A stretch of 64,000 bases of DNA from Marinovum sp048263515 (GTDB lineage: Bacteria; Pseudomonadota; Alphaproteobacteria; Rhodobacterales; Rhodobacteraceae). The notes beneath the pieces are model-generated. The model was not told the DNA's origin. It saw only the letters and a list, made by a program, of their open reading frames with translations, and did no database searches. Within the stretch, counting starts at the first letter, position 1; each line of letters opens with the position of its first letter. This document shows, in pieces, positions 28,520 through 37,329 of this stretch. The translations under genes were made by a program, and so were the position numbers. The stretch lies in assembly GCF_048263515.1 (NCBI RefSeq), contig NZ_JBLXEC010000010.1:82455-146454 (forward strand). Direction: 5' to 3'.

Positions 28520-29500
28520 ATGACATTCGCTCTGGGCCGTCGCGCCCTTCTGGCCGCCGCTGCGGCCGTCGCCTTCACCGGTCCGGCTTTTGCCGAAGGC
28601 CACCAGATGCTCGACAAGATCCACTTCCTGATCCCCGGCGGCGCCGGCGGCGGCTGGGACGGCACCGCGCGCGGCACCGGCGAGGCGCTGACCAAGGCGG
28701 GCCTCGTGGGCAATGCCTCCTACGAGAACATGTCCGGCGGCGGCGGCGGCAAGGCGATCGGCTATCTGATCGAGAACGCCGAGAGCAACCATGACACGCT
28801 GATGGTCAACTCGACCCCGATCATCATCCGCTCGCTGACCGGCGTCTTCCCGCAGAACTTCCGCGACCTGACGCTGGTGGCCGGCACCATCGGCGACTAT
28901 GCCGCGCTGGTGGTCAATGCCGACAGCGACGTCGACAACATGGAAGACCTGCTCGCCGCCTACGAGGCAGACCCCAATGCCACCGCCATCGGCGGCGGCT
29001 CGGTGCCCGGCGGTCTCGACCATCTGGTCGCGGCCATGGTGATGGAAGCGGCCGGCAAGGACCCGCTGCAGGTCAAGTACATCCCCTATGACGCCGGCGG
29101 CAAGGCGATGGCCGCGCTGCTCTCGGGCGAGATCACGGCGCTGTCGACCGGCTTCTCCGAAGCGGTTGCGCTGGCCGAGGCCGGCGAGGTCAAGATCATC
29201 GGCGTCACCTCCGATGAGCGCGTGCCGGCCTACGAGGACGCCCCGACGATGAAGGAACAGGGAATCGACACCACCTTCGTCAACTGGCGCGGCTTCTTCG
29301 GCGCCCCGGGCCTGCCCGAGGACAAGGTGGCGATGTACCAGGACGCCATCGCCAAGATGTACGAGACCGAGGAATGGGAAGCCGTGCGCGCGCGCAACGG
29401 CTGGGTCAACATCCACAATTCCGGCGACGACTTCCGCACCTTCCTGGAAGACCAGGAAAAGGTCATCGGCGACCTGATGAAGAAGCTGGGCTTCCTCTGA
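28520..29500 (+). CDS. tctC: Tripartite tricarboxylate transporter substrate-binding protein TctC (Bug family)
   Basis: A 326-residue periplasmic binding protein. The signal peptide (MTFALGRRALLAAAAAVAFTG...AFA) would be cut near residue 25. The mature start, IHFLIPGGAGGGWDGTARG, is the family's ligand-binding loop, and NMSGGGGGKAIGYL follows. The start is fixed by GGGAGG 9 nt upstream. It captures a carboxylate and delivers it to the TctAB permease. It lies first in the operon, followed by a hairpin that may let it be made in excess. The ligand (citrate or another di/tricarboxylate) cannot be assigned from sequence. Confidence 0.92.
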   Translation: MTFALGRRALLAAAAAVAFTGPAFAEGHQMLDKIHFLIPGGAGGGWDGTARGTGEALTKAGLVGNASYENMSGGGGGKAIGYLIENAESNHDTLMVNSTPIIIRSLTGVFPQNFRDLTLVAGTIGDYAALVVNADSDVDNMEDLLAAYEADPNATAIGGGSVPGGLDHLVAAMVMEAAGKDPLQVKYIPYDAGGKAMAALLSGEITALSTGFSEAVALAEAGEVKIIGVTSDERVPAYEDAPTMKEQGIDTTFVNWRGFFGAPGLPEDKVAMYQDAIAKMYETEEWEAVRARNGWVNIHNSGDDFRTFLEDQEKVIGDLMKKLGFL

Positions 29501-29568
29501 TACGTCCATGGCGCTTTCGCGGGCGGGCGTCGCAGCCCCCCGCACACTCAAAGGCATCCGAGCAGAAA

Positions 29569-29597
29569 GGAAGGGGGGACTCCATGTCCTCCCTTCC
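29569..29597 (+). terminator. Intercistronic hairpin between tctC and tctB
   Basis: A 12-bp stem (GGAAGGGGGGAC with GTCCTCCCTTCC, one G-T wobble) closes a 5-nt loop. No T-run follows, so it is more likely a partial terminator or an RNA-stabilising 3' structure. Either would raise binding-protein output over the permease. The rest of 29501-29791 holds a repeat element and no gene. Confidence 0.6.
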
Positions 29598-29690
29598 CTG
29601 AAAGGTCCAAGACCCTTCCCCTTGCACGGTCATCGGCTCCTCAGCCTGTACCGTGTTCGCAGGATGCCGCAGAATTCGTTAAGATAGTCT

Positions 29691-29750
29691 TTCCTCTTGC
29701 CGAAAATACCCTCGGGGGGCCGCCCATGGCGGCGGGGCAGAGCCCCACCC
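29691..29750. repeat. Dispersed intergenic element, copy 1
   Basis: A 60-bp block beginning CTTGCCGAAAATACC and ending in a GGGGCAGAGCCCC hairpin, with a GCCGCC/GGCGG hairpin between. A close relative lies at 51081-51141. I recall blocks of this type as common in Rhodobacteraceae genomes. Here it sits inside an operon, just before the tctB ribosome site. Confidence 0.7.
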
Positions 29751-29791
29751 TGTGCCCGGCCAGAGACAAGCACCCCTCAAGGAGACCCTGG

Positions 29792-30274
29792 ATGGCCCTC
29801 GATCGCTGGATTGCCTTCATCATACTCTGCGTCGCCCTGGCCTATGCCTATGCGGCCTTCTTCACCATGGACCAGCTGCTGCCGCCCTTCATGCAGCGCA
29901 ACCCGATCTGGCCCAGCACCTTTCCAAAGGTGCTTTCGGTCCTCGCCATCCTGACCTCGCTGGTCATCCTCTTCGGGCTGGAAAAGGCCGCCGAGAGCGA
30001 TGCCGAGCCGGAAATCGACTACCGCCGCCTTGGCGATTACCACCTCTGGCAGGCGATCGCGCTGCTGGCGCTGATGGTGGCCTATGCGCTGCTGCTGCGC
30101 CCGGCGGGTTTCCTGCTGTCGACGGTGGGCTTCCTTGCCGGCGGCGCCGCCATCCTCGGCGAGCGCAAGTTCCACATCCTGCTGCCGATCACCATCTTCG
30201 CCACCGGCGTGGTCTGGTACCTGGTCGAGCAGGTCCTGGGCATCTTCCTGCGCCCGCTGCCGTTTTTCCTGTGA
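29792..30274 (+). CDS. tctB: Tripartite tricarboxylate transporter small permease subunit TctB
   Basis: A 160-residue membrane protein with four hydrophobic segments (IAFIILCVALAYAYAAFF; VLSVLAILTSLVILFGL; ALLALMVAYALLL; and a C-terminal pair around FLAGGAAILGE and ITIFATGVVWYLV), as in TctB. ATG 29792 is chosen because AAGGAG lies 7 nt upstream; an in-frame ATG at 29726 falls within the repeat element. It pairs with TctA in the inner membrane. tctA follows after 12 bp. Confidence 0.9.
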   Translation: MALDRWIAFIILCVALAYAYAAFFTMDQLLPPFMQRNPIWPSTFPKVLSVLAILTSLVILFGLEKAAESDAEPEIDYRRLGDYHLWQAIALLALMVAYALLLRPAGFLLSTVGFLAGGAAILGERKFHILLPITIFATGVVWYLVEQVLGIFLRPLPFFL

Positions 30275-30286
30275 GGAGACAGAGAC

Positions 30287-31798
30287 ATGCTTGAAGGACT
30301 TCTCATCGGCCTGCAAACGGCCCTGTCGCTCCAGAACCTGCTGATGGTGATCGCCGGCTGCCTGATCGGCACGTTCATCGGCATGCTGCCGGGCCTCGGT
30401 CCGATGTCGATCATCGCCATCATGATCCCGGTCGCCATCTCGATGGGCGACCCCTCTGCTGCGCTGATCCTGTTGGCGGGCGTCTACTACGGCGCGATCT
30501 TTGGCGGCTCGACCTCCTCGATCCTGCTCAACGCCCCCGGCGTGGCCGGCACCGTGGCCAGCAGTTTCGATGGCTATCCGATGGCCCGCAAGGGACAGGC
30601 CGGCAAGGCGCTGACCATCGCCGCCATCGCCAGTTTCGCCGGCGGCACCATCGGCGCCCTGCTGTTGATGATCTTCGCCCCGGCGCTGTCCTCGGTGGCG
30701 CTGCTGTTCCACTCGGCGGAATATTTCGCGCTGATGGTGGTCGGCCTCTCGGCGATTGCCGCCTTTGCCGGCACCGGCCAGGTGGCCAAGGCGGTGCTGA
30801 TGACCCTGCTGGGCCTGATCATGGCCACGGTGGGCGAAGGCGCGCTCTTCAACCTGCCGCGTTTCACCATGGGGATCATGGACCTGCAGTCGGGCTTCGG
30901 CTTCATCACCCTCGCCATGGCGATGTTCGCCCTGCCAGAGGCGCTCTTTCTCGTGCTGAAAAAGCGCGAGATGTCGGGCGACGGCGGCAAGATCGACAAC
31001 CTGCGCATCAGCGGCGCCGAGGCGCGCGCCATCGCGCCGGTGATCGGCCGGCAGTCGCTGCAGGGCTTCTTCATCGGCGTCCTGCCCGGCGCCGGCGCCA
31101 CCATAGCCAGCTTCCTGGGCTACGCGGTGGAACGCAACATCGCCACCAAGGCCGAGCAGGAGGAATTCGGCAAGGGCTCGATCAAGGGCCTGGCCGCACC
31201 GGAAACCGCCAACAACGCCGCCTGCACCGGCTCCTTCGTGCCGCTACTGACCCTGGGCATCCCCGGCTCCGGCACCACGGCGATCCTGCTGGGCGCGCTG
31301 ATCGCGCTCAACGTCACGCCGGGCCCGCGGCTGATGGTGGACGAGCCGCAGGTGTTCTGGGCGGTGATCATGTCGATGTTCATCGGCAACCTGGTGCTGC
31401 TGATCCTCAACCTGCCGCTCATTCCCTATATCGCCAAGGTGCTGTCGATCCCGCGCAACTACCTGATCCCCTTCATCTTGTTCTTCACCCTGATGGGGGC
31501 CTACATCGGCCAGAACAATGCCACCGAGCTGCTTCTGCTGGTGGGCTTCGGGGTCTGCGCCACGGCGCTGAAGTTCGCCGACTATCCGCTGGCGCCGCTG
31601 CTGATCGGCTTCATCCTCGGCGGCATGATGGAGAACAACTTTGCCCGCTCGATGCAGCTTTATGACGGCATGGGCTTCATCCTCGACCGGCCGATGACCC
31701 TGGCGCTTCTGGTGGTTGCCGCGCTGCTGGTGATCCTGCCGAGCTACCGCGCCCACCGGGCCCGCGCCCGCGCCAAGGGTGTGGCCGAAGGCGACTGA
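30287..31798 (+). CDS. tctA: Tripartite tricarboxylate transporter large permease TctA
   Basis: A 503-residue permease with about 12 membrane segments. The family motifs are present: GTFIGMLPGLGPM near residues 29-41, YYGAIFGGSTSSILLNAPG near 67-85, and the second half repeat VLPGAGATIASFLGYAVE with LTLGIPGSGTTAILLGA. TctA uses an ion gradient to import the carboxylate delivered by TctC. The start has GAGGAGA upstream, and the gene ends just before a strong hairpin. It is the last gene of tctCBA. Confidence 0.94.
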   Translation: MLEGLLIGLQTALSLQNLLMVIAGCLIGTFIGMLPGLGPMSIIAIMIPVAISMGDPSAALILLAGVYYGAIFGGSTSSILLNAPGVAGTVASSFDGYPMARKGQAGKALTIAAIASFAGGTIGALLLMIFAPALSSVALLFHSAEYFALMVVGLSAIAAFAGTGQVAKAVLMTLLGLIMATVGEGALFNLPRFTMGIMDLQSGFGFITLAMAMFALPEALFLVLKKREMSGDGGKIDNLRISGAEARAIAPVIGRQSLQGFFIGVLPGAGATIASFLGYAVERNIATKAEQEEFGKGSIKGLAAPETANNAACTGSFVPLLTLGIPGSGTTAILLGALIALNVTPGPRLMVDEPQVFWAVIMSMFIGNLVLLILNLPLIPYIAKVLSIPRNYLIPFILFFTLMGAYIGQNNATELLLLVGFGVCATALKFADYPLAPLLIGFILGGMMENNFARSMQLYDGMGFILDRPMTLALLVVAALLVILPSYRAHRARARAKGVAEGD

Positions 31799-31805
31799 TA
31801 CGGCG

Positions 31806-31831
31806 GCGGGCGGGGGCCTGTCCCCGCCCGC
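31806..31831. terminator. GC-rich hairpin between convergent tctA and kinase gene
   Basis: GCGGGCGGGG pairs perfectly with CCCCGCCCGC around a 6-nt loop, right after the tctA stop and before the stop of the convergent hybrid kinase. There is no T-run on either side. It probably acts as a bidirectional transcription end. Confidence 0.65.
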
Positions 31832-31842
31832 GCGACCATTCC

Positions 31843-34290
31843 TCAGGCCGCAGCGTCCAGCGACGCGGCCTTGCGCGTCAGGGCGGCCACCGTCGCCTCG
31901 GCCACCCGGCCCAGCCGTTCCCCCGCAGCATCATCCAGTCCCGCGCCGCGCAGCTTGGCGGCCTCTTCGATCTCGCCCAGCGTGCCGCGCAGGGCCACCG
32001 CGCCGACCAGCGCCGCCGAGCCGGCGAGCTTGTGCGCCGCCTTGCCCAGTGCCTCGACATCGCCGGCCCGGTCCAGCGCGATCAGCGCCGGCACCGCCGC
32101 CTCGATCTCGGCGCAGACCTTGTCGAGCGTTGTCCTGAAGGCCAGTGGCGAAAGCACATCGCCCAGTTCGTCGAGCACCCGGCCGTCGACCGCGGTGCAT
32201 TTCTGCGCCTCGGAACCAGCCTCTGCGCCCGGCGCGTTCTGCGCCACGGCTTCGTAGAGCTGCTGCACGCGGATCGGCTTGGACAGGCAGGCGCTCATGC
32301 CGGCCTTGCGGAACCGGGCGCATTCGCCGGGCATGGCATGAGCGGTCAACCCGACGATCGGCGTCCGGCAGTTCGGGCCGTGGCCAGCGCGGATTGCCTC
32401 GGTCGCCTTGATGCCGTCCATCCGCGGCATGCTGACATCCATCAGGATCACGTCATAAGCCCGGCCCTGAGCCATCTCGACCCCTTCCAGCCCGTCGCGC
32501 GCCTCGGTGATGGCGTGGCCCGCCCGGGTCAGCAGTTCCCGCGCCACCATGCGGTTGGTCTCGTTGTCCTCGACCAGCAGGATATCCAGCGGTGCGACCG
32601 GTCCGTCGCGGAGGGGCACGGCGCCATGCGCGGCCGGCACCGCATCCTCGGCGGTCCTGGCGGCGGTGTCATCCCAGCGCAGCGGCAGCCGGAACCAGAA
32701 GCGGCTGCCGACGCCCGGCGTGCTCTCGACGCCGATCTCGCCGCCCATCGCCTGCACGATGCGGCGCGAGATCGCGAGGCCCAGCCCCGAGCCGTCAGCA
32801 TTGCGGGCATAGCCGGTTTCCAGCGTCACGAAGTCGTCGAACACCCGGCCCTGCTGGTCCTCGGGAATGCCGATGCCCGAGTCGATGACGCTGAATTCCA
32901 TCTCGGTCAGGCCGTGCTCCTGCCGCCGCGGGGTGGCCTGAACGGTGATCCGGCCGGCATCGGTGAACTTCACCGCATTGCCGATCAGGTTGACCAGAAC
33001 CTGCCGGATGCGGTGGCTGTCACCCGTCAGCGCATGGTCCGGCGCGGTCAGGGTGCTGACCAGCTTCAGGTTCCTGGAGGTGGCGGCAGAGCCGGTCACC
33101 TGAATGGCGTTGCCGACGATTTCCTCGACGTCGATCGGCGTGCTCTCCAGCCGCAACGAGCCGGTCTCGGCCCGGCTGACATCCAGCACGTCGTTGATCT
33201 GCCGCAGCAGATGCTCGCCGGCGGTGCTGGCGGTATCGGCATAGGTCGACTGCTCTTCGGTCAGCTCGGTGCTGCGCAGCAGGTCGACCGCGCCGAGGAT
33301 GCCGTTCAGCGGCGTGCGCATCTCGTGGCTCATCACCGCGATGAAGTCGGACTTGAGCTTGCTCGCCGCCTCGGCCTGTTCCTTGGCATTGAGCAGCTCG
33401 CGGCTGCCCTGCCGATAGACCAGCACCGAGATCAGCCCGACCAGAAGCACACCGCCGAGAATCGCCCCGAGAAAGAACCACGAAGTGTCGCGGACAAAGG
33501 CCTTTTCGTTGGGCACCGCCGCCAGCTGCCAGCTGCCGTTGGGCAGGACGACCTCGGCAAAGGTGCTGGCGGTGTCGAAGACGCCGGCCTCGCCCACGAT
33601 CAGCGCGCCGTCGGTCCCGAGCGCGTCGACACCGCGAATGGCCAGATCGACCCGCGGATCGATCCCGCCCAGCCCGGCATCGGCAAAGAGCGCGTCGACA
33701 TCGATCAGGATGGTTGCAAAGCCCCAGAATTCGTCGAACCCGGTGCGGCTCTCGAAGCCTTCGAGAAAGATCGGCAGGCGGGCGATGATCGCGAGGCCCC
33801 CCTGCTTGAGCGTCAGCGGGCCGGCGACGATGAACTTGCGCTCTTCGATCGAGCGCAGCACCGCCGGGCGCCGCGCCGGATCGGCGATCAGGTCATGGCC
33901 GATGGCGGCACGGTTGCGCTCGACGTCGGTGAGATAGGTGACAACCGCATCGGGGGCGAGTTGCAGGCTCATGACACCGGGCACCGATTCCTTGAGGCTG
34001 TGGGCGAAGTTCTCGAAATCCCGGGCGGTGAAGCCGGGGTTGGCCTTCACGAAGGCCTCGAGCGCAATCGGCAGGCTGAGCCGCTTGTAGAGCGCCGATT
34101 CCAGCGCCGAACGCGTCGCCATCAGCTCGCCATTGGCGAGGGTCTCGGCGTTGAAGGCATGGGATTGATCGCGTTCGCGCACATAGAGCGTGACAAGCGC
34201 GACAATCAGGGCCAGCAGCATCAGGCCGGCAAGCGTCGCCACGACAAGCGAGCGCCAGCGGATCTGCAAATATGTGGTGCGTAGGGTCAT
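31843..34290 (-). CDS. Hybrid sensor histidine kinase with CHASE domain, receiver and HPt
   Basis: An 815-residue membrane protein. An N-terminal helix (about residues 15-37) precedes a periplasmic CHASE-type sensor region (ESALYKRLSLPIALEAFVKANP ... IGHDLIADPARRP ... TLKQGGLAIIARLPIF). A second helix lies near 270-290. The kinase core has His322 in SHEMRTPLNG, an NLIGNAVKFTDAG N box and GSGLGLAIS. The receiver has Asp618 in ILMDVSMPRMDG. A C-terminal HPt domain carries His753 in AAHKLAGSAALVG. This gives a complete intramolecular phosphorelay, so an output regulator elsewhere is expected. It stands alone, convergent with tctA. CHASE domains bind small molecules, but the ligand here is unknown. 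Confidence 0.9.
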   Translation of the reverse strand: MTLRTTYLQIRWRSLVVATLAGLMLLALIVALVTLYVRERDQSHAFNAETLANGELMATRSALESALYKRLSLPIALEAFVKANPGFTARDFENFAHSLKESVPGVMSLQLAPDAVVTYLTDVERNRAAIGHDLIADPARRPAVLRSIEERKFIVAGPLTLKQGGLAIIARLPIFLEGFESRTGFDEFWGFATILIDVDALFADAGLGGIDPRVDLAIRGVDALGTDGALIVGEAGVFDTASTFAEVVLPNGSWQLAAVPNEKAFVRDTSWFFLGAILGGVLLVGLISVLVYRQGSRELLNAKEQAEAASKLKSDFIAVMSHEMRTPLNGILGAVDLLRSTELTEEQSTYADTASTAGEHLLRQINDVLDVSRAETGSLRLESTPIDVEEIVGNAIQVTGSAATSRNLKLVSTLTAPDHALTGDSHRIRQVLVNLIGNAVKFTDAGRITVQATPRRQEHGLTEMEFSVIDSGIGIPEDQQGRVFDDFVTLETGYARNADGSGLGLAISRRIVQAMGGEIGVESTPGVGSRFWFRLPLRWDDTAARTAEDAVPAAHGAVPLRDGPVAPLDILLVEDNETNRMVARELLTRAGHAITEARDGLEGVEMAQGRAYDVILMDVSMPRMDGIKATEAIRAGHGPNCRTPIVGLTAHAMPGECARFRKAGMSACLSKPIRVQQLYEAVAQNAPGAEAGSEAQKCTAVDGRVLDELGDVLSPLAFRTTLDKVCAEIEAAVPALIALDRAGDVEALGKAAHKLAGSAALVGAVALRGTLGEIEEAAKLRGAGLDDAAGERLGRVAEATVAALTRKAASLDAAA

Positions 34291-34408
34291 GCGGCTACCC
34301 TACACCACCCGATGCGACGCCCGGCGCGCGCAATGGGGCAGGTTCCGGTCTCAAAAGGATAGGCGGGAAGGGGTGTCGCGGCTGGCACGCCCCCGGGACA
34401 GGCGGTAC

Positions 34409-34484
34409 TGGTGCCGGTGATAGGACTCGAACCTACGACCCCATCATTACGAATGACGTGCTCTACCAGCTGAGCTACACCGGC
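34409..34484 (-). tRNA. tRNA-Thr (anticodon CGT)
   Basis: The minus strand folds into a full cloverleaf: acceptor GCCGGTG/CACCGGC, D arm GCTC...GAGC, anticodon stem CGTCA/TGATG with loop TTCGTAA (anticodon CGT, reading ACG), and a T arm with loop TTCGAGT. The 3' CCA is encoded. It stands between the kinase gene and nadA. The flanking bases 34291-34408 and 34485-34604 show no gene. Confidence 0.95.
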
Positions 34485-34604
34485 GCCGGTCAGGCAATTA
34501 GCACCGCCCCGATCCCCTTGCAAGCCGCGTTTGCGGCCCGTGAATGGCCCCGGGCGACCTCTGGTCAGGCGTGACAGGGCGTCGCGGGGGCGATATTCGC
34601 GGCT

Positions 34605-34650
34605 TTACCGGTAACAGGCTTTTGACCTTGGGTCACATCCGACATATGTA
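34605..34650 (+). promoter_or_regulatory. nadA promoter with upstream palindrome
   Basis: TTGACC (34622-34627) and TATGTA (34645-34650), separated by 17 bp, make a good sigma-70-type promoter. It lies about 55 bp before the nadA start. Just upstream is the perfect 10-bp palindrome TTACCGGTAA (34605-34614), placed as an operator would be. NAD-biosynthesis operons of alphaproteobacteria are often controlled by a dedicated repressor such as NadQ, but I cannot match this palindrome to a known motif from memory. Confidence 0.6.
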
Positions 34651-34705
34651 AGCCGCTCTTGTATCCCGGGCCCCCGGCCCTGCCCCTTGGCAAAGGACAT
34701 CTCCG

Positions 34706-35755
34706 ATGCTCGATCACCTCGACATGCGCAGCACGCTTGCCGAACATTATGATCTCGCCCCATCGCTCGATCTCGCCGAAGACATGGCCGATCTCTACGC
34801 GCCGATGAAGCCCTCGCTCACCCCGCCGGACTGGGCGATGTTCGCGCCCTATGTCGCGGCGATCAACCGTCTGAAAAAAGAGCGCAATGCGGTGATCCTG
34901 GCGCATAACTACATGACGCCCGAGGTCTTTCACGGCATTTCCGACGTGGTGGGCGACAGCCTGGCGCTGGCGATCAAGGCCAAGGAGGTCGAGGCCGATG
35001 TCATCGTGCAATGCGGCGTGCATTTCATGGCCGAGACCTCGAAGATCCTGAACCCCTCGAAGACCGTGTTGATGCCCGACATGGGCGCCGGCTGCTCGCT
35101 GGCCGAATCGATCACCGCCGACGGCATCGCCGAGATGCGCGCCAAGTATCCCGGCGCGCCTGTGGTCAGCTACGTCAACACCACCGCCGAGGTGAAGGCC
35201 GCCTCGGACATCTGCTGCACCTCGGCCAATGCGCTGCAGATCGTCGAGGCGATGGACAGCGACACCGTCATCATGACGCCGGACCAGTTCCTGGCCCAGA
35301 ACGTCGCGGCGCAGAGCTCGAAGAAGGTGGTCTACTGGCCCGGCTCCTGCATCGTGCACGAGCTCTATACCGCCGATGAACTTAACGCCTATCGCGAGGC
35401 CAACCCCGGCGTGAAGATCGTCGCCCACCCGGAATGCAAGCCCGACGTTGTCGAGGCCGCGGATTTCACCGGCTCGACCACCGGCATGATCGACTGGGTG
35501 CGCGACACCCGGCCCGAAAAGGTGATGCTGGTCACCGAATGCTCGATGGCCGCCAATGTAGCGCAGGAGCTGCCCGAGGTCGACCTGACCAAGCCCTGCA
35601 ACGCCTGCCCCTACATGAAGAAGATCACCCTGGAAAAGGTGCTCTGGTCGCTGCACACCATGCAGACCCCGGTCGAGGTTGACCCGGCTGTTGCCGAAAA
35701 TGCCCGCGTCGCGGTCGAGCGGATGATCGACCTGTCGCGCAAGCTGGGGCTCTGA
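34706..35755 (+). CDS. nadA: Quinolinate synthase NadA
   Basis: A 349-residue enzyme that condenses iminoaspartate with dihydroxyacetone phosphate to give quinolinate, the second step of de novo NAD synthesis. It has AVILAHNYMTPEV near the start, Cys130 in MGAGCSLAES, Cys in ICCTSANA, Cys279 in VTECSMAAN and CNACPYMKK at the C-terminus. These include the three ligands of the oxygen-sensitive [4Fe-4S] cluster. AAAGGA precedes the ATG. It is first in nadABC, followed by nadB after 5 bp. Confidence 0.97.
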   Translation: MLDHLDMRSTLAEHYDLAPSLDLAEDMADLYAPMKPSLTPPDWAMFAPYVAAINRLKKERNAVILAHNYMTPEVFHGISDVVGDSLALAIKAKEVEADVIVQCGVHFMAETSKILNPSKTVLMPDMGAGCSLAESITADGIAEMRAKYPGAPVVSYVNTTAEVKAASDICCTSANALQIVEAMDSDTVIMTPDQFLAQNVAAQSSKKVVYWPGSCIVHELYTADELNAYREANPGVKIVAHPECKPDVVEAADFTGSTTGMIDWVRDTRPEKVMLVTECSMAANVAQELPEVDLTKPCNACPYMKKITLEKVLWSLHTMQTPVEVDPAVAENARVAVERMIDLSRKLGL

Positions 35756-35760
35756 GACGG

Positions 35761-37329
35761 GTGCAGGTGGTCGAGACCACCCGCGTCGTCATCATCGGCG
35801 CCGGGCTGGGGGCGCTTTACGCGGCGCTGAAACTGGCGCCGCGTCCGGTGGTGATGATCTCGCCCGAAGTTCTGGGCGAGGGCGCGAGTTCCGCCTGGGC
35901 GCAGGGCGGGGTGGCCGCGGCGATGGACCCGGCCGACAGCCCCGAGGCGCATGCCACCGACACGGTGAAGGCCGGGGCCGGCATAGTTGACGGCACGGTG
36001 GCCGATCAGGTCGCCCGGGCTGCGCGCGACCATATCCTCGACCTCACCGACCTCGGCGCGCCGTTCGACCGCACCGACGCTGGCGGCTACGTGCTCTCGC
36101 GCGAGGCGGCGCACAGCTTTGCCCGCGTAGTGCGGGTCAAAGGCGACCAGGCCGGGGCAGAGATCATGAAGGCACTGGTGGCGCAGGTCCGCGCCACGCC
36201 CTCGGTGCAGGTGATCGAAGGCTGGTTGGCCTCGGGGCTGGAGGTCGAGGGCGGCCGTGTCACCGGCGTCACGCTGGAATCCGCAGGCGAGGGCGGCTCC
36301 GCCCCGGTGCTGTTGCGTGGCGCAGGCGTGCTGCTGGCCGGCGGTGGCTCCGGCGGGCTTTATGCGCTGACCACCAACCCCCGCCGCATCCGCGGCCAGG
36401 TGATTGGCATGGCGGCCCGCGCCGGCGCATTGATCGCCGATCCCGAGTTTGTGCAGTTCCATCCCACCGCCATCGCCTCGGGCGAAGACCCGGCACCGCT
36501 GGCCACCGAGGCGCTGCGCGGCGAGGGCGCCACCCTCGTCAACCGCGACGGCACCCGCTTCATGCCGGCGGCCCATCCCGATGCCGAACTGGCGCCGCGC
36601 GACATCGTGGCCCGCGCGGTCTTTGCCCAGACCCAAGCCGGGTTGTCGCCGATGCTCGACACCCGCGCCGCGCTCGGCGACCGCATCCTGACGCTCTTTC
36701 CCGGCGTGGCCGAGGCCTGCCTGCGCGCCGGCATCGACCCGGCGACACGGCCGATCCCGGTGGCCGCCGCCGCGCACTACCACATGGGCGGCATCGACAC
36801 CGACGCCAAGGGCCGCGCCAGCCTCGGCAACCTCTGGGTCTGCGGCGAGGCGGCCTCGACCGGGCTGCACGGCGCCAACCGGCTGGCCTCGAACGGACTG
36901 CTGGAAGCGCTGGTCTATGCCCGCGCCTGCGCGCTGAGCATGGACGAGAGCCTTGGCACCGCTGCCGAGGCCCCCGAGGTGCAGCTACCGCTCCAAGCGG
37001 GCGGGCAAGCGCCCGACGAGACCGCTTTGGCCGCGCTGCGCGCCGTGATGACCGCCGATGTCGGGGTCATCCGCACGGCCACAGGCCTGCGCCGCGCGCT
37101 CACCGACATCGCCCAGCTCGAGGCCGAGAACCGCCAGAGCCAAACATTCTGCAACATGACCGCCACCGCCACGTTGATCGCCGCGGCCGCCCTCCTGCGC
37201 GAGGAAAGCCGTGGCGCGCATTTCCGCGAGGATTTCCCGCAGCCCGCGCCTGAGGCGTGGCGCAGCCGGATCACCCTCGCCGAGGCCTGCGCCCTGCGTG
37301 ACCGGGTGGCACAGGAGACCCCCGCATGA
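35761..37329 (+). CDS. nadB: L-aspartate oxidase NadB
   Basis: A 522-residue flavoprotein that oxidises L-aspartate to iminoaspartate for NadA. It has the FAD Rossmann motif VIIGAGLGALYAAL near residue 9, SSAWAQGGVAAAM in the flavin-covering loop, and the succinate-dehydrogenase-like motifs MAARAGALIADPEFVQFHPTA and HYHMGGIDTD. The first possible codon is GTG 35761, with another GTG at 35767; the ribosome site is weak, consistent with coupling to nadA 5 bp upstream. Its stop overlaps nadC by 4 bp. Confidence 0.95.
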   Translation: MQVVETTRVVIIGAGLGALYAALKLAPRPVVMISPEVLGEGASSAWAQGGVAAAMDPADSPEAHATDTVKAGAGIVDGTVADQVARAARDHILDLTDLGAPFDRTDAGGYVLSREAAHSFARVVRVKGDQAGAEIMKALVAQVRATPSVQVIEGWLASGLEVEGGRVTGVTLESAGEGGSAPVLLRGAGVLLAGGGSGGLYALTTNPRRIRGQVIGMAARAGALIADPEFVQFHPTAIASGEDPAPLATEALRGEGATLVNRDGTRFMPAAHPDAELAPRDIVARAVFAQTQAGLSPMLDTRAALGDRILTLFPGVAEACLRAGIDPATRPIPVAAAAHYHMGGIDTDAKGRASLGNLWVCGEAASTGLHGANRLASNGLLEALVYARACALSMDESLGTAAEAPEVQLPLQAGGQAPDETALAALRAVMTADVGVIRTATGLRRALTDIAQLEAENRQSQTFCNMTATATLIAAAALLREESRGAHFREDFPQPAPEAWRSRITLAEACALRDRVAQETPA

